Position numbers and translations under genes: made by a program. 64,000 nt of DNA, taken from the NCBI GenBank assembly GCA_027026255.1, contig JALVOT010000008.1, positions 95,012 through 159,011 of the forward strand, written 5' to 3'. Numbering within the stretch: position 1 is the stretch's first letter; every line of letters begins with the position of its first letter. The DNA is from Caldifarciminota bacterium. GTDB taxonomy: Bacteria > Hydrothermota > Tepidihabitantia > SM23-42. Shown here in pieces: positions 52,510 to 61,900 of this stretch. The notes below the pieces were generated by a model, which saw nothing but the letters and a program-made list of their open reading frames with translations, was not told the DNA's origin and did no database searches.

Positions 52510-53637
52510 CTAATCCGCTTCTACAATAATTGAATCCTTTATTGTAGCCGGTGACAATTGGACACTACAGTCTCCATTATTTAGAATGGTAATATCACCA
52601 GATACACCCGAGTAAACTCGTGTGGAGTAAAGTTGCTTGCGGAACTCATCTGCTTTGTTTGCAGATAGTTTACTTAACACCTGAGCCATAATTACTGCAG
52701 CATCATATAAGAAAAGTGCGTCATAATTAGGATTTCTGCCGAATCGCTTAATATATTGCATTACAAACTCTTTAGTACGCCCAGACTGATTCGATGGAAT
52801 ACTCATCGTTGGGACAATAAATACAGGGGATTCTTCCATTTTAATTAAGGCTTCTATACAGGCAGGCCATGTTGTTGCCATAGATGTAATAAATTCTTGC
52901 TTAATATCCATCTCACGTGCCTGTTTTAAGAAAGTCGGGATATCTGCAGGATAACCCTCAAATATAATCACATCGACATCTAAATTCTTTAACTTTATGA
53001 TTAACGGCTTAAAGTCCTTTTCCCCAATTCTGTACTCACCTGAAAATATAATTCTTCCAAACCCAGTATACAGACTATCAAAAATAGTGTAAATAATCTG
53101 ACCAAACTCGTTATTTGGATAAATAAAAATACACTTCTTAAAATTATGTTTTCTACAATACGCAACAATCTCTGCAATTTCTTGCTCTGAATTTGGGCTT
53201 ATTCGGAAAATATTTTCTCCATCAGTTATCCCGGGCGTTGATGTATTTGCAAACATTACTAACTTTTTTTCTTTAATTATTGGTTTGGTTGCTAAGATTG
53301 AAGGGGAAGTTGAAACAAGAAAATATTTTATATTATCTATATTTACAAATTTCTGGACAATACTCACTGCTTCTTTTGGGTCGCTTTTTGAATCTTCAAT
53401 AATGATATTCACTTTTATTGATGAATTTCTTAACATTTTATCAATCCTTTTTTTGGCAAGAAGCAACGCTTCACGTTCCGGTTCACCAATAACTGCTAAT
53501 GGTCCCGTCAACGGCAATATCGCTCCGATTTTGATGACTTTTGATTCCTTTTTACAACTTGTAAAAAGGAAGATTCCTGAAACAATAGCTATCAGGGCTA
53601 TTAAACCGATAATTGAAATAATTTTATGGTTTTTCAT
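52510..53637 (-). CDS. livK: LivK-type periplasmic binding lipoprotein
   Basis: 375 residues of the Peripla_BP_6 family. An N-terminal signal with lipobox LFTSC (Cys about 28) is followed by IKIGAILPLTGPLAVIGEP, the classic opening. Then KPIIKEKKLVMFANTSTPG, YPNNEFGQIIYTIF and YDALFLYDAAVIMAQVL. It should deliver a ligand (amino acid or amide) to LivHMGF at 36190-40138. The gene has a sigma-54 promoter at 53665-53680, a leader of about 17 bases with AAAGGAGG, and ATG 53637. Confidence 0.92.
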   Translation of the reverse strand: MKNHKIISIIGLIALIAIVSGIFLFTSCKKESKVIKIGAILPLTGPLAVIGEPEREALLLAKKRIDKMLRNSSIKVNIIIEDSKSDPKEAVSIVQKFVNIDNIKYFLVSTSPSILATKPIIKEKKLVMFANTSTPGITDGENIFRISPNSEQEIAEIVAYCRKHNFKKCIFIYPNNEFGQIIYTIFDSLYTGFGRIIFSGEYRIGEKDFKPLIIKLKNLDVDVIIFEGYPADIPTFLKQAREMDIKQEFITSMATTWPACIEALIKMEESPVFIVPTMSIPSNQSGRTKEFVMQYIKRFGRNPNYDALFLYDAAVIMAQVLSKLSANKADEFRKQLYSTRVYSGVSGDITILNNGDCSVQLSPATIKDSIIVEAD

Positions 53638-53664
53638 AATTGCCTCCTTTCACTGAACATTATA

Positions 53665-53680
53665 TGCAAAATCTGTGCCA
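53665..53680 (-). promoter_or_regulatory. Sigma-54 (-24/-12) promoter of the livK run
   Basis: Minus strand TGGCAC-AGATT-TTGCA, preceded by T as in the full consensus. Predicted start of transcription about 53654, followed by the ribosome site AAAGGAGG (53643-53650) and ATG 53637. A divergent sigma-54 activator gene begins at 53888. Confidence 0.88.
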
Positions 53681-53785
53681 ATGTCAAGCAATTGACCTGA
53701 AAATTATATATTCTTTGTAAACCTTTTAATTGTAAGCATTTGCACAGTTTCATTTCAAATAATTTTAAAATTTTGAACACTTAAA

Positions 53786-53832
53786 ATGTGATATATTTGT
53801 ATCATCTTTATGTGATAATTTCGCACCATCTT
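53786..53832. promoter_or_regulatory. Two 23-bp direct repeats, candidate activator sites
   Basis: 53786-53808 and 53810-53832 share 18 of 23 positions (ATGTGATA...ATCATCTT and ATGTGATA...ACCATCTT). Their centres lie 24 bases apart, about 143 and 167 bases upstream of the predicted sigma-54 start. The first contains the dyad TGATA-N6-TATCA. They are placed where an enhancer-binding protein would act. Confidence 0.45.
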
Positions 53833-53849
53833 CTGTCCTCAATTTAATA

Positions 53850-53877
53850 TTGACTTTTTAATATCTTATGTTATAAT
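53850..53877 (+). promoter_or_regulatory. Promoter of the divergent activator gene
   Basis: TTGACT (53850-53855), a 16-base spacer, TATAAT (53872-53877), ten bases before ATG 53888; a nearly leaderless transcript. Confidence 0.7.
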
Positions 53878-53887
53878 TTAGTCACAT

Positions 53888-55315
53888 ATGGTTCGACTAT
53901 TGATATTGGATGATGATATAGATTTTGTCCAGGAACTTGCTAACTCCCTTGGGAGAGATTTTATTATCGAAAAAGCTTATTCACCTGAAGACTTTGATAA
54001 CATCTTCGAGCCTTACCGTTTTGATGTCATCCTTCTCGACATCCGGCTCAGTGAAGAACTGAGGGACAGGACCGGACTTGATATCTTAAAAAGGATAAAG
54101 GAACAGAATCCTGACCTTCCGGTCCTGGTTATGACCGCCTACAGTGATGTTGATATTGCGGTCGAAAGTTTGAAACTTGGTGCAGAGGATTTTATCCAAA
54201 AAAATAAAGTAAGAATCGATGAGTATCGGTTGCTCATAAATAATCTTTTTAAAACTGGACGTTTGAAACGGAAAGTTTCCACCTTAGAGTCAAGGCTGAA
54301 AAAGATTGACCCCTGGAAAATAATTGGGCAAGACCCCAAAATGATCGAAGTACGAAGGAAGATTAAACTTGTTGCAGAAGAAGGAAAGGCAACTGTTATG
54401 ATTACTGGTGAGACCGGAACCGGTAAGGAACTGGTTGCAAGAGCGATTCATCGGGAAGGGGTGAGGAAGGATTGTCCCTATGTAGTTGTAGCTCTGGCTG
54501 CCCTTAATAAAGAGACTATATCGAGCGACCTTTTCGGCCATGAAAAAGGAGCCTATACTGGTGCAACCCAGCGCAGGATTGGTTTTATCGAAGAGGCGAA
54601 CACCGGGGTTATCTTTCTCGATGAAATTGGAGACCTTGATCCCGATATCCAGGTGAAACTTTTGAGGGTGCTCGAAAGTGGTGAATTCACAAGACTTGGT
54701 GGTAACCGGCCAATCCGGGTCGATGTTCAGTGGGTTATGGCCACCCACCGGGATTTTGAGGACCTGATTAAGAAGGGACGATTCCGGGAGGACCTCTACT
54801 ACCGGCTCAAGTCCTTTGAAATCCATCTGCCTCCGCTTCGGGAAAGGAAAGGCGACATTCCTCTTCTGGTCGACCATTTTATCCATTTCTTTCGGGAACG
54901 GGGAAGAACTGAAGTGGAAGAGATAGACTCAGAAGCAATTGTGCATCTCACCAATTATCACTGGCCCGGTAATGTTCGGGAACTGCGCAATGTTATTGAA
55001 TACGGCCTGCTGCAGGCTCGCTATGCAAAAAGTAAAGTTTTGAAATCCGGCTATCTCCCAGAGCGAATTACTGGTAAAGAAAAAAGAACATATTTTGAAA
55101 TTCCAGAATTCCCTATCGACATAAATCAAAAATTGGCGGAACACGAACTTACCTATATCGAAGCCGCATTGAAAAAGACCGGCAAGAAGACCAAAGCCTG
55201 GAAGATCCTTGGATACTCGAATCGTTTCGCATTGAGGAGAAGGGTTCAGACCATCTTCAGAAAATATCCTGATTTAATGGAAAGGTTCCCTGTTCTCCGT
55301 CAAAAATTCTCTTAA
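53888..55315 (+). CDS. NtrC-type sigma-54 response regulator, divergent from the livK run
   Basis: 475 residues. Receiver 1-125 (LILDDDIDF, phosphoacceptor in ILLDIRLSEELRDRTGL, VMTAY, FIQKNK). AAA+ about 145-385: Walker A GETGTGKE, sigma-54 loop GAYTGA (Tyr in place of the usual Phe), Walker B VIFLDEIGDLD, GNVREL. The C-terminal helix-turn-helix (KTKAWKILGYSNRFALRRRV) departs from the usual Fis sequence, suggesting its own DNA site. Divergence from a consensus sigma-54 promoter 208 bases away makes it the likely activator of the livK-to-livF run. Confidence 0.95.
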   Translation: MVRLLILDDDIDFVQELANSLGRDFIIEKAYSPEDFDNIFEPYRFDVILLDIRLSEELRDRTGLDILKRIKEQNPDLPVLVMTAYSDVDIAVESLKLGAEDFIQKNKVRIDEYRLLINNLFKTGRLKRKVSTLESRLKKIDPWKIIGQDPKMIEVRRKIKLVAEEGKATVMITGETGTGKELVARAIHREGVRKDCPYVVVALAALNKETISSDLFGHEKGAYTGATQRRIGFIEEANTGVIFLDEIGDLDPDIQVKLLRVLESGEFTRLGGNRPIRVDVQWVMATHRDFEDLIKKGRFREDLYYRLKSFEIHLPPLRERKGDIPLLVDHFIHFFRERGRTEVEEIDSEAIVHLTNYHWPGNVRELRNVIEYGLLQARYAKSKVLKSGYLPERITGKEKRTYFEIPEFPIDINQKLAEHELTYIEAALKKTGKKTKAWKILGYSNRFALRRRVQTIFRKYPDLMERFPVLRQKFS

Positions 55316-55335
55316 TATAGATATAGGGTAGATAC

Positions 55336-55620
55336 AGCCGGGCGGGGACGCCCGGCGAGCTTCTTCTGTATTCCTGCTTGCTTTTCTCCCAACTGAGCGG
55401 CATTTTGTCCCGAGGCACCGCAGGTCGGGACGACCTGCGGGCTGAATAAATAAAAACGACCTGCAGGCAGGAATGGGTGGCTGGTGGCGAGGATGCCGCC
55501 GGCGCTAGAAATTGTAGGACGCCCGGCAAGATTTTTGTAGCCGAGGGGCGTCCCGGCCTGACGGGCCGCGGGTCCGCCACCAGCGCTTTAAATTGTAGGG
55601 TGAGCTGAGGGGTGTCTTGT
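55336..55620. repeat. REP-like hairpin cluster 5
   Basis: GCCGGGCG-GGGA-CGCCCGGC (55337-55356), GCAGGTCG-GGA-CGACCTGC (55420-55438), a GCGAGGATGCCGCCGGCGC unit and several GTAG words each next to a hairpin. Bases 55621-55738 after it hold nothing recognisable. Confidence 0.8.
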
Positions 55621-55738
55621 CCCTATCGAACGGGTTCTTAAAATTCGAGGGGAGAAGATGTAAGAGGTTCAAAGAATCGGGATTGCCCCTGGCGGTATTT
55701 TCACTGCTGCAATCAATATAAGAACAAACTCGTTGCAT

Positions 55739-57559
55739 TTAATATTCTGTTCCCGGTTCAATAGATTCAGGGATGTAGCCTAAAAGAGAATGTGGACATT
55801 TTATCACCTCATATTTATCTGACAGGTGGGGCATTTTGTCACCCCAGTAAGTATCTCCGACATAGGTTGGGTCAAGGATATAATAGTCGTCAATCCTGAT
55901 TCCCCGGTTGGAGAGAATTTTCTTTGCTCCTGATGTCCTGGGTTTGAGTGCTAAAGCCATATGAGTAGACCATTCAACAAATACAATATCATCAAAGGAA
56001 TAATTAAGGACTGAGTGTAGAAGGGTATAAAGGAAGACACTCCGGCCATCACAATCGTTTTTCTCCTCATATAATTGCCAGCTGACACTTTTGAGCGGAG
56101 TTTCGGCTACATATTTAAAAACATCATCAGATTGACAGAATTTCAAGAGGAGATTTACCTGGTTATACTCATCCATCTTTTTAGTGATTGCTTTTAAGGT
56201 ATCAATGAACCCGATATTTTTGAGTTCCTGGCAGCCGCTGAAGACTATTCCGAAGAGACAGACAGGAAAATTTTCAGCAAAATGGAATTGTTCGAATGGA
56301 ATCATAATTGGAATGTGGTATTCAGTTTCCTGATATTGCCATTTTAGTTCTCGCTGATGGATGCGACCTGAAAAGTTCGGAAGATTCTTTATAATCGGTA
56401 AAGGTTTTAAACCAATCGTTTTTGGTCCGGAACAATAAAATGATTCATCTTTCTTACCATTTTTCTTGAGTCCAACCGGGGTTGTAGTATCGAACTCTTT
56501 TAAGTAATATCTAACCTCTCCCTTTTCTATCCAGGAACTGCTCCGAACCAACCATCCAGAAGCAAGGTTTACCCCGAGATATGCCTTATTCTCATTGTAG
56601 AAGAACTTCACATCCCAGCCCAGTTTCTGCATTACGACCGAGGTTGCGATTACTCCACTCAGGTCATTTCCAACCTGCCGACTCAGGATTTCATATATTG
56701 AGTGACATCCTTCTTCTTCAGTTTGAATAAAGGTGGAAAAGAGTTCGATCAGAAAGAGCATCTGGCTGAAAGGACAATCTTCAATCTTCAGTTTTGTGAA
56801 CATTGTTTTTATCGAATTTAAGAACTCATCGGATACCTGATGCCAATCAAGTTCATAACATTTCATAGGGTTTGAAACCTGAGGAAACGCTGAAACACTG
56901 ATAGGTTTAAGCGTTATCACCTTACCAAAATAGTTAATCTCAACCGGCCCCACATTCTCTACCGGGCTGTCCTCTACCAATTTATTTCTCAGAAGTTTTT
57001 CTATCTTCTGTCTTATTTCTTTTATATTTTTCTGGGTGAAGCCAACCTCTTTCAAAGCCACTTCCCCGTGTTGGTCAAAAAGAAATAAGGTCGGAATCGC
57101 CTTAATCTGGAATTTTTCCTTAATTTCATCATCAGCTATTATAATCGGATAAGGAATCTGCTCTTCTTCGAGAAATTTTTTCAAAGCAACAGTATCTTCG
57201 TCCAGGGATACACCAATCACCATAACACCTCGTTGTTTGTAATCGTTGTAAATTTCTGAAATGTAGGGAATCGCCTGACGGCAAGGAGGGCACCAGGTCG
57301 CCCAAAAATCGAGAAGGACAATCTTCTCTTTAAGACTATCTTCAGTGTTTGATGAATCTATATCACTGCAAACCGATACGATTTCTCCTGGTTCAGGAGC
57401 AGGCTTCTTCCCGGCATTTTCGGTTTTAGTAATGCGTTCTTTGATTTCTTTAATATAAGAACTTAGTCTGGATTTGAGCGCAGTCCGGTGTTGATAGAGC
57501 AGATACCCCACTCCGATAAGGATAAGAATCAATAACAGATAAGAAATCCCTTTTTTCAT
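55739..57559 (-). CDS. Membrane-anchored TlpA-type thioredoxin fused to a transglutaminase-like domain
   Basis: 606 residues. N-terminal membrane anchor (residues 5-22). Thioredoxin-like domain about 60-190 with the redox pair WCPPC (Cys90, Cys93) and the cis-Pro loop IKAIPTLFLF. After an unassigned middle, the C-terminal ~120 residues look like a transglutaminase-type fold: Cys in NDCDGRSVFLYTLLHS (about 503), His in VEWSTHMALAL (about 536), Asp in YYILDPTYVG (about 565). That would be a complete Cys-His-Asp triad. Probably periplasmic. A thiol-exchange domain tethered to a papain-like hydrolase suggests redox control of the latter, which is inference. Confidence 0.82.
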   Translation of the reverse strand: MKKGISYLLLILILIGVGYLLYQHRTALKSRLSSYIKEIKERITKTENAGKKPAPEPGEIVSVCSDIDSSNTEDSLKEKIVLLDFWATWCPPCRQAIPYISEIYNDYKQRGVMVIGVSLDEDTVALKKFLEEEQIPYPIIIADDEIKEKFQIKAIPTLFLFDQHGEVALKEVGFTQKNIKEIRQKIEKLLRNKLVEDSPVENVGPVEINYFGKVITLKPISVSAFPQVSNPMKCYELDWHQVSDEFLNSIKTMFTKLKIEDCPFSQMLFLIELFSTFIQTEEEGCHSIYEILSRQVGNDLSGVIATSVVMQKLGWDVKFFYNENKAYLGVNLASGWLVRSSSWIEKGEVRYYLKEFDTTTPVGLKKNGKKDESFYCSGPKTIGLKPLPIIKNLPNFSGRIHQRELKWQYQETEYHIPIMIPFEQFHFAENFPVCLFGIVFSGCQELKNIGFIDTLKAITKKMDEYNQVNLLLKFCQSDDVFKYVAETPLKSVSWQLYEEKNDCDGRSVFLYTLLHSVLNYSFDDIVFVEWSTHMALALKPRTSGAKKILSNRGIRIDDYYILDPTYVGDTYWGDKMPHLSDKYEVIKCPHSLLGYIPESIEPGTEY

Positions 57560-58031
57560 CTCTTCACCTTCAAAAATATTTTACCAGAATTATCCATTTT
57601 ATCCTGTTCAAATTTTTTAATCTCCTGATTCCATCCCAGTACACGCATTTTATCCGCGTCATATCACCAAAAGGTTCCCCGATAATCTCTTAGAATCGAC
57701 CCCCTGAGCTGATAAAGCCCATGGAAATGATACTATCGATATCAATAAAACTATTTTATAATCAATTTTAAGCCAATCTCTGAAGAAATTTTCAAAATTA
57801 TGTTTCATAATATTGTTTTAATTGTTTCTCAATTACTCTTGTTCAATATTCTTAATGGCTAAAAGCATAGGCTACCGCCCTTGTCAGTTACACTGTAATC
57901 CTTAAAATTTGAATTACAGAGATGCTGACCCCATAACCACACACCGTATTTTTCATACATAATCTAATAATTCAATATAACTACTATTTTTGCCTGCTCA
58001 ATTAATTATTTAATCAACTGTATAACCCTGT
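57560..58031. other. Gene-free stretch, no signal identified
   Basis: 472 AT-rich bases between the thioredoxin fusion and the second small Fis-domain gene. No open frame with a start signal, no sigma-54 element and no REP hairpin was seen. A weak TTGAAC near 57603-57608 could belong to a promoter for 57559 but lacks a good -10. Confidence 0.5.
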
Positions 58032-58223
58032 TTAACCATTCTGTTTTTTTATCTTGTATCTGCGCATTTTGCGGAACAGGGTGGAGCGGTTGATTTTAAG
58101 AATTTCTGCCGCCTTGCTGATATTCCAGTTGACAAGATTAAGCACCGCAATAATATAGTTCGCCTCAGCCTGCCGGGTAACTTCACGAATCCCCATGTCA
58201 ATATCAAAACGCATCGAAATCAT
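58032..58223 (-). CDS. Stand-alone Fis-type DNA-binding domain protein, copy 2
   Basis: From ATG 58223, 63 residues. Over the shared part it differs from copy 1 by two residues near the N-terminus (Thr to Ile, Ala to Thr); the helix-turn-helix core (NISKAAEILKINRSTLFRKM) is identical. The C-terminus diverges where the duplication ends (KKQNG against KKERQSDNKLNL), so the last residues come from flanking DNA. As in copy 1, the open frame's TTG start (58241) lies in the sigma-54 -12 element and is rejected. Confidence 0.65.
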   Translation of the reverse strand: MISMRFDIDMGIREVTRQAEANYIIAVLNLVNWNISKAAEILKINRSTLFRKMRRYKIKKQNG

Positions 58224-58236
58224 CAACAATCTATAA

Positions 58237-58252
58237 TGCAAAATTCGTGCCA
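58237..58252 (-). promoter_or_regulatory. Sigma-54 (-24/-12) promoter, copy 2
   Basis: Minus strand TGGCAC-GAATT-TTGCA, identical to copy 1. Predicted start about three bases before ATG 58223. Confidence 0.85.
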
Positions 58253-58355
58253 GGGCACCGGTTTTTCAGATTCTAAAAAGTCTTATGCAATTTCAGGAGT
58301 TTTTTTGTTTAAAAGGATTTTAGTCCGGTGATTTTATTTATTTAGAGATAAAAAA

Positions 58356-58483
58356 TGTTGCAATCCGGCAACAGCATATTTCGGTGATATCATAAAAATT
58401 TCTGGAAGTTGTTTATAATTCAGCGTTTGTGGTTCATAACAAATGTTGCATTTTGACAACAGCGTTGTTGCAAAATTACAACA
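58356..58483 (-). promoter_or_regulatory. Three enhancer-like palindromes, copy 2
   Basis: Sites at 58356-58373, 58444-58461 and 58466-58483, all fitting TGTTGY-N6-RCAACA with the same spacing as copy 1. Changes from copy 1 fall in the N6 centres, between sites, or swap C for T at the Y position. Confidence 0.7.
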
Positions 58484-58506
58484 TAGGAGTTTATTTGGCT
58501 GGTTCT

Positions 58507-58690
58507 GCAGGTCGGGACGACCTGCTAGCTGATATAAAATAATGAGGACGACCTGCTAGCTGATATAAAATAATGAGGACGACCTGCGGGCTGAAATAGG
58601 TGGCTGGCGGCGAGGACGCCGCCAGCGCTGGAAAATGTAGGACGACCTGCGGGCTGAATAAATAAGGACGCCGCCAGTGCTGGGAAATAG
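58507..58690. repeat. REP-like hairpin cluster 6
   Basis: GCAGGTCG-GGA-CGACCTGC (58507-58525), then a tandem direct repeat of about 42 bases (GAGGACGACCTGCTAGCTG followed by ATATAAAATAAT), a GGCGGCGAGGACGCCGCC hairpin and GTAG. Bases 58691-58929 hold no gene; an imperfect 7-bp stem GAGGTTT/AAACCTC at 58864-58889 might end the kinase transcript but lacks a T-run. Confidence 0.75.
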
Positions 58691-58929
58691 AAAAAATAGA
58701 GACGACCACCATAGAAATATAAAATATCCTGCTGACTTTTTATGTTACACTTCAACGATTGAACAAGTATAAACATAACGGCGGCAACAAATTTTATCAT
58801 TTTTACAATTAATTAATTGACAAAATACAGAATCGGAAAATTGATGATATGGGTAATCCCGGGGAGGTTTCTGAATCAATAAAAACCTCTCAGAAAGTTC
58901 AGTGACGGATGCAATTTTTTAATCTTTAC

Positions 58930-61900
58930 TTAGTGCGGAATATGATATTTTTTAATATAACGATATAGGGTGCGCCTTCCAATACCAAGAAGTTCTGCCG
59001 CCTTTTTTACATTGCCATTTGTAGCATTCAGGGCCTCAATTATAGAATCCCTTTTCAGATCCTTTAATGGTATCAAACCAAATCCCCTGGTATTGAAACC
59101 CAGATCCTGCATAGTTATTAATCTCCCCTTAGAGAGCACAACCGCCCGTTCAATTACATTCTGCAGTTCCCGAACATTGCCGGGCCAGAAGTGTTCAGTC
59201 AATGCTTTTATCGCATCATTCGTAAATCCATCAATCATTTTGTTCATCTCTTTTTTATAACGATTCAGGAAGTGCTGGGCGAGTAATGGAATATCCCTGA
59301 CCCTCTCTCTCAGCGGCGGGACTTCAATGCGTAAGACATTTATTCTGTAAAACAGGTCTTTTCTAAATCTTCCTTCTTCAACCTCAATCTCTAAATCTTT
59401 ATTTGTCGCAAAAAGAAATCGCACATCAATCCGTCGTGCTTTGGTTTCACCCAATCTTCTTATGATCTTTTCTTCAATCGCCTCAAGAAGCTTTGCCTGA
59501 AAAGAGAGGCTGGTATTGGTGATTTCATCAAGAAAGACGGTGCCGGATTCTCCAGCCTCTAAAAGACCCATCTTATCACTCACCGCACCGGTAAACGCCC
59601 CCTTTTTATGTCCAAATAGTTCGGATTCTAAAAGTGTTTCTGGTATTGTGCCGCAATTTATCGTCAGAAATTTCTTATTTTTCCGTTCACTTTTATAATG
59701 AATCAATCGGGCGATCATTCCCTTACCGGTTCCGGTCTCACCGGTTATCAAAACCGGTGAATTCGTCCGGGCAACATTTTCAATCAGACTGTAGACCTTT
59801 TTCATCATAGCAGATTTTCCGATGATATACCCGCTGCCGATAGCCTCAATTAATTGATTTTTCAGAAAGATATTCTCTTCAGTAATCTTCTGGAAGATAA
59901 AAGACTTTTCAATTACCGAACTGAGAATTTTTGCAATCGTAAGAAGAAATTCTTTGTCCTGGGGACCGAATATGCCGCTCTTTAATCGTGAATCAAGGTA
60001 GACCGCGCCAATTACATTCCCGGAAATTGATAACGGTATACAGATAAGGGAACGAATTTTGTTGAGACGCACACTCTTCTTTATATTGAAGTCCGGGTCT
60101 GACAGGGCATCATATGTAAAGATAATCTTATTTTTCTGAAGTTCTTTTATCGCGGTTGTAGAAAATCCCGTGGCATCTTTTATTGTGGTTTGGTCAATAT
60201 TCTGCCCCGCGGCAAATTCCATACCCCGGGCAGTTTTGATAAATAGTGCCCCCCGTTCTGCATTGGTGCTGCGGATTAGAGTATCAAGAACGCGCTGAAT
60301 AAACCCCGGTTTACCAAGATAGCCGCTTATCAATTCTGCAATCCTGGTAAGGGTTTCAAGATAACCCGATGATATCGCCTTTTCAGAATATTTCCGAAGC
60401 AGGGTCAAAAAAAGTTTATCCTGAAGTCGACGCGTCTGCTCAAACTCATTTTTTGCACCAATGCTGCTAAAAATATTCTTTATCTCAACGATTTCTTTGG
60501 CTGCCTTTGTAAGCCCGCTTGATTTATGGACCTTCGGAAGCAGGATTTCAATCTTTATTCTCTTAAGAAATGCATAGTCGAACAGACAGCCGATATTTTT
60601 AAGTCTGTTTAAAGATTCTTCAATGTCCAGATTCCCTGATAACTTAAGCCGGTATCGATTCAGTTTCAAATAGATGTCTGCCATACAATATTCCCGACTC
60701 AGGGGATGGGCGATTTTGATTAATTCCCGGGCAAACCTGAGGGATTCATTAAAATCGTCCCTTTCATAAAAATGTCTTACCGCAACCGAATATACCCCGA
60801 CCCGCATTTGAATCATATTTTTCTGCTCTGAGATAAATTTCAGCGCCTGATTCAATGACTCTTCGGCCGCAGCTTCTTCACCAAATTCTGAAGAGAGCAA
60901 TGTCTTTATCAAGAGATAATAAAAGCTTTTCTGGATACTTTTCTCTAAACCCTTAATCAATTTTTTGGCTGCGTCAATCTCGCCTATTTTGTAGTATACT
61001 AAACTGAGAATCGCAATGGCGTCAGGATTATCAGGGTCAATGTCAATCGCCTGTTTTAGAAGTTTAACGGCGGTGTTGTATCTACTCAATTCGTCATTAA
61101 TACTGGCTAAGGTAATCAGACCGCGTATAAATCTATCTTTTTTATTCAACTGCCTCGCCAGAAAAATAAGTTCTTTAAGCACCCGCTGTGCGGTGTCATA
61201 ATCGCTTACAAAAATGTAAAGGCTCACCTGATTCTCCATACTGATTAAAAGTGCGTTATAGAGCCGACAGCGTCGGAATTCCTTTACCGCTTCATCAAGA
61301 TAGTACTTCGCCTTTTCAATGTCTATCCTTTGTTGATAAAGAGAACCCAATAGATTGGCGGTATATGCATACTGTTTGTTAAGGTGGTGTTTTCGTGTAA
61401 AATCAAGATTTTTATTGGCGAGACGCACGACCTGATCAAACTTGTTTTCAAACCATTCCAGGGATGCCTGATAATAGAGCACCTCGGCAATCATCTCAGG
61501 CTTCTTAATATCTTCTGCCAGTTTGGACAACTTATTCAAGATATCGCGAGCCGCCTTAAATCGGCGAAGGTTCATCAGGGAGTAGGCATAGCGCATTGCG
61601 ATTTTGAGGTATTCTTCAGAATTCGGCTCGGCGGTTAATTTTAAGGCACGATTTAAAGAATGGACGGCATCTTTATATTTACCGATTGAGGAATAGGCAC
61701 GACCCAGACCGGCATAGATCGAATAGAGCAACTTTTTATGGAGACGCGCCTTTTTGTAGTATTCAATAGCCTTTTCATTGTTACCCATAATCTGATAGAT
61801 ATCAGCGAGCTTAATCAAAATTTCTGCCCGGTTTACTCCTTTATAATTCAAAAGTAACTGATAATATTCAATCGCTGAATTATAATCATAAATATCCTGT

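Larger units (their letters stand above)
58044..58525 (-). repeat. Sigma-54 mini-module, copy 2 of a dispersed duplication
   Basis: Ungapped match to 33727-34208 (offset 24,317). Begins in a run of seven T and ends in the REP-like hairpin, where G/C in copy 1 is T/A here, keeping the base pair. Confidence 0.9.

Noticed and set aside
58864..58889. Terminator for the kinase-activator gene.
   Set aside because: The 7-bp stem has a 12-base loop and is followed on the minus strand by C/G-rich sequence instead of a T-run.
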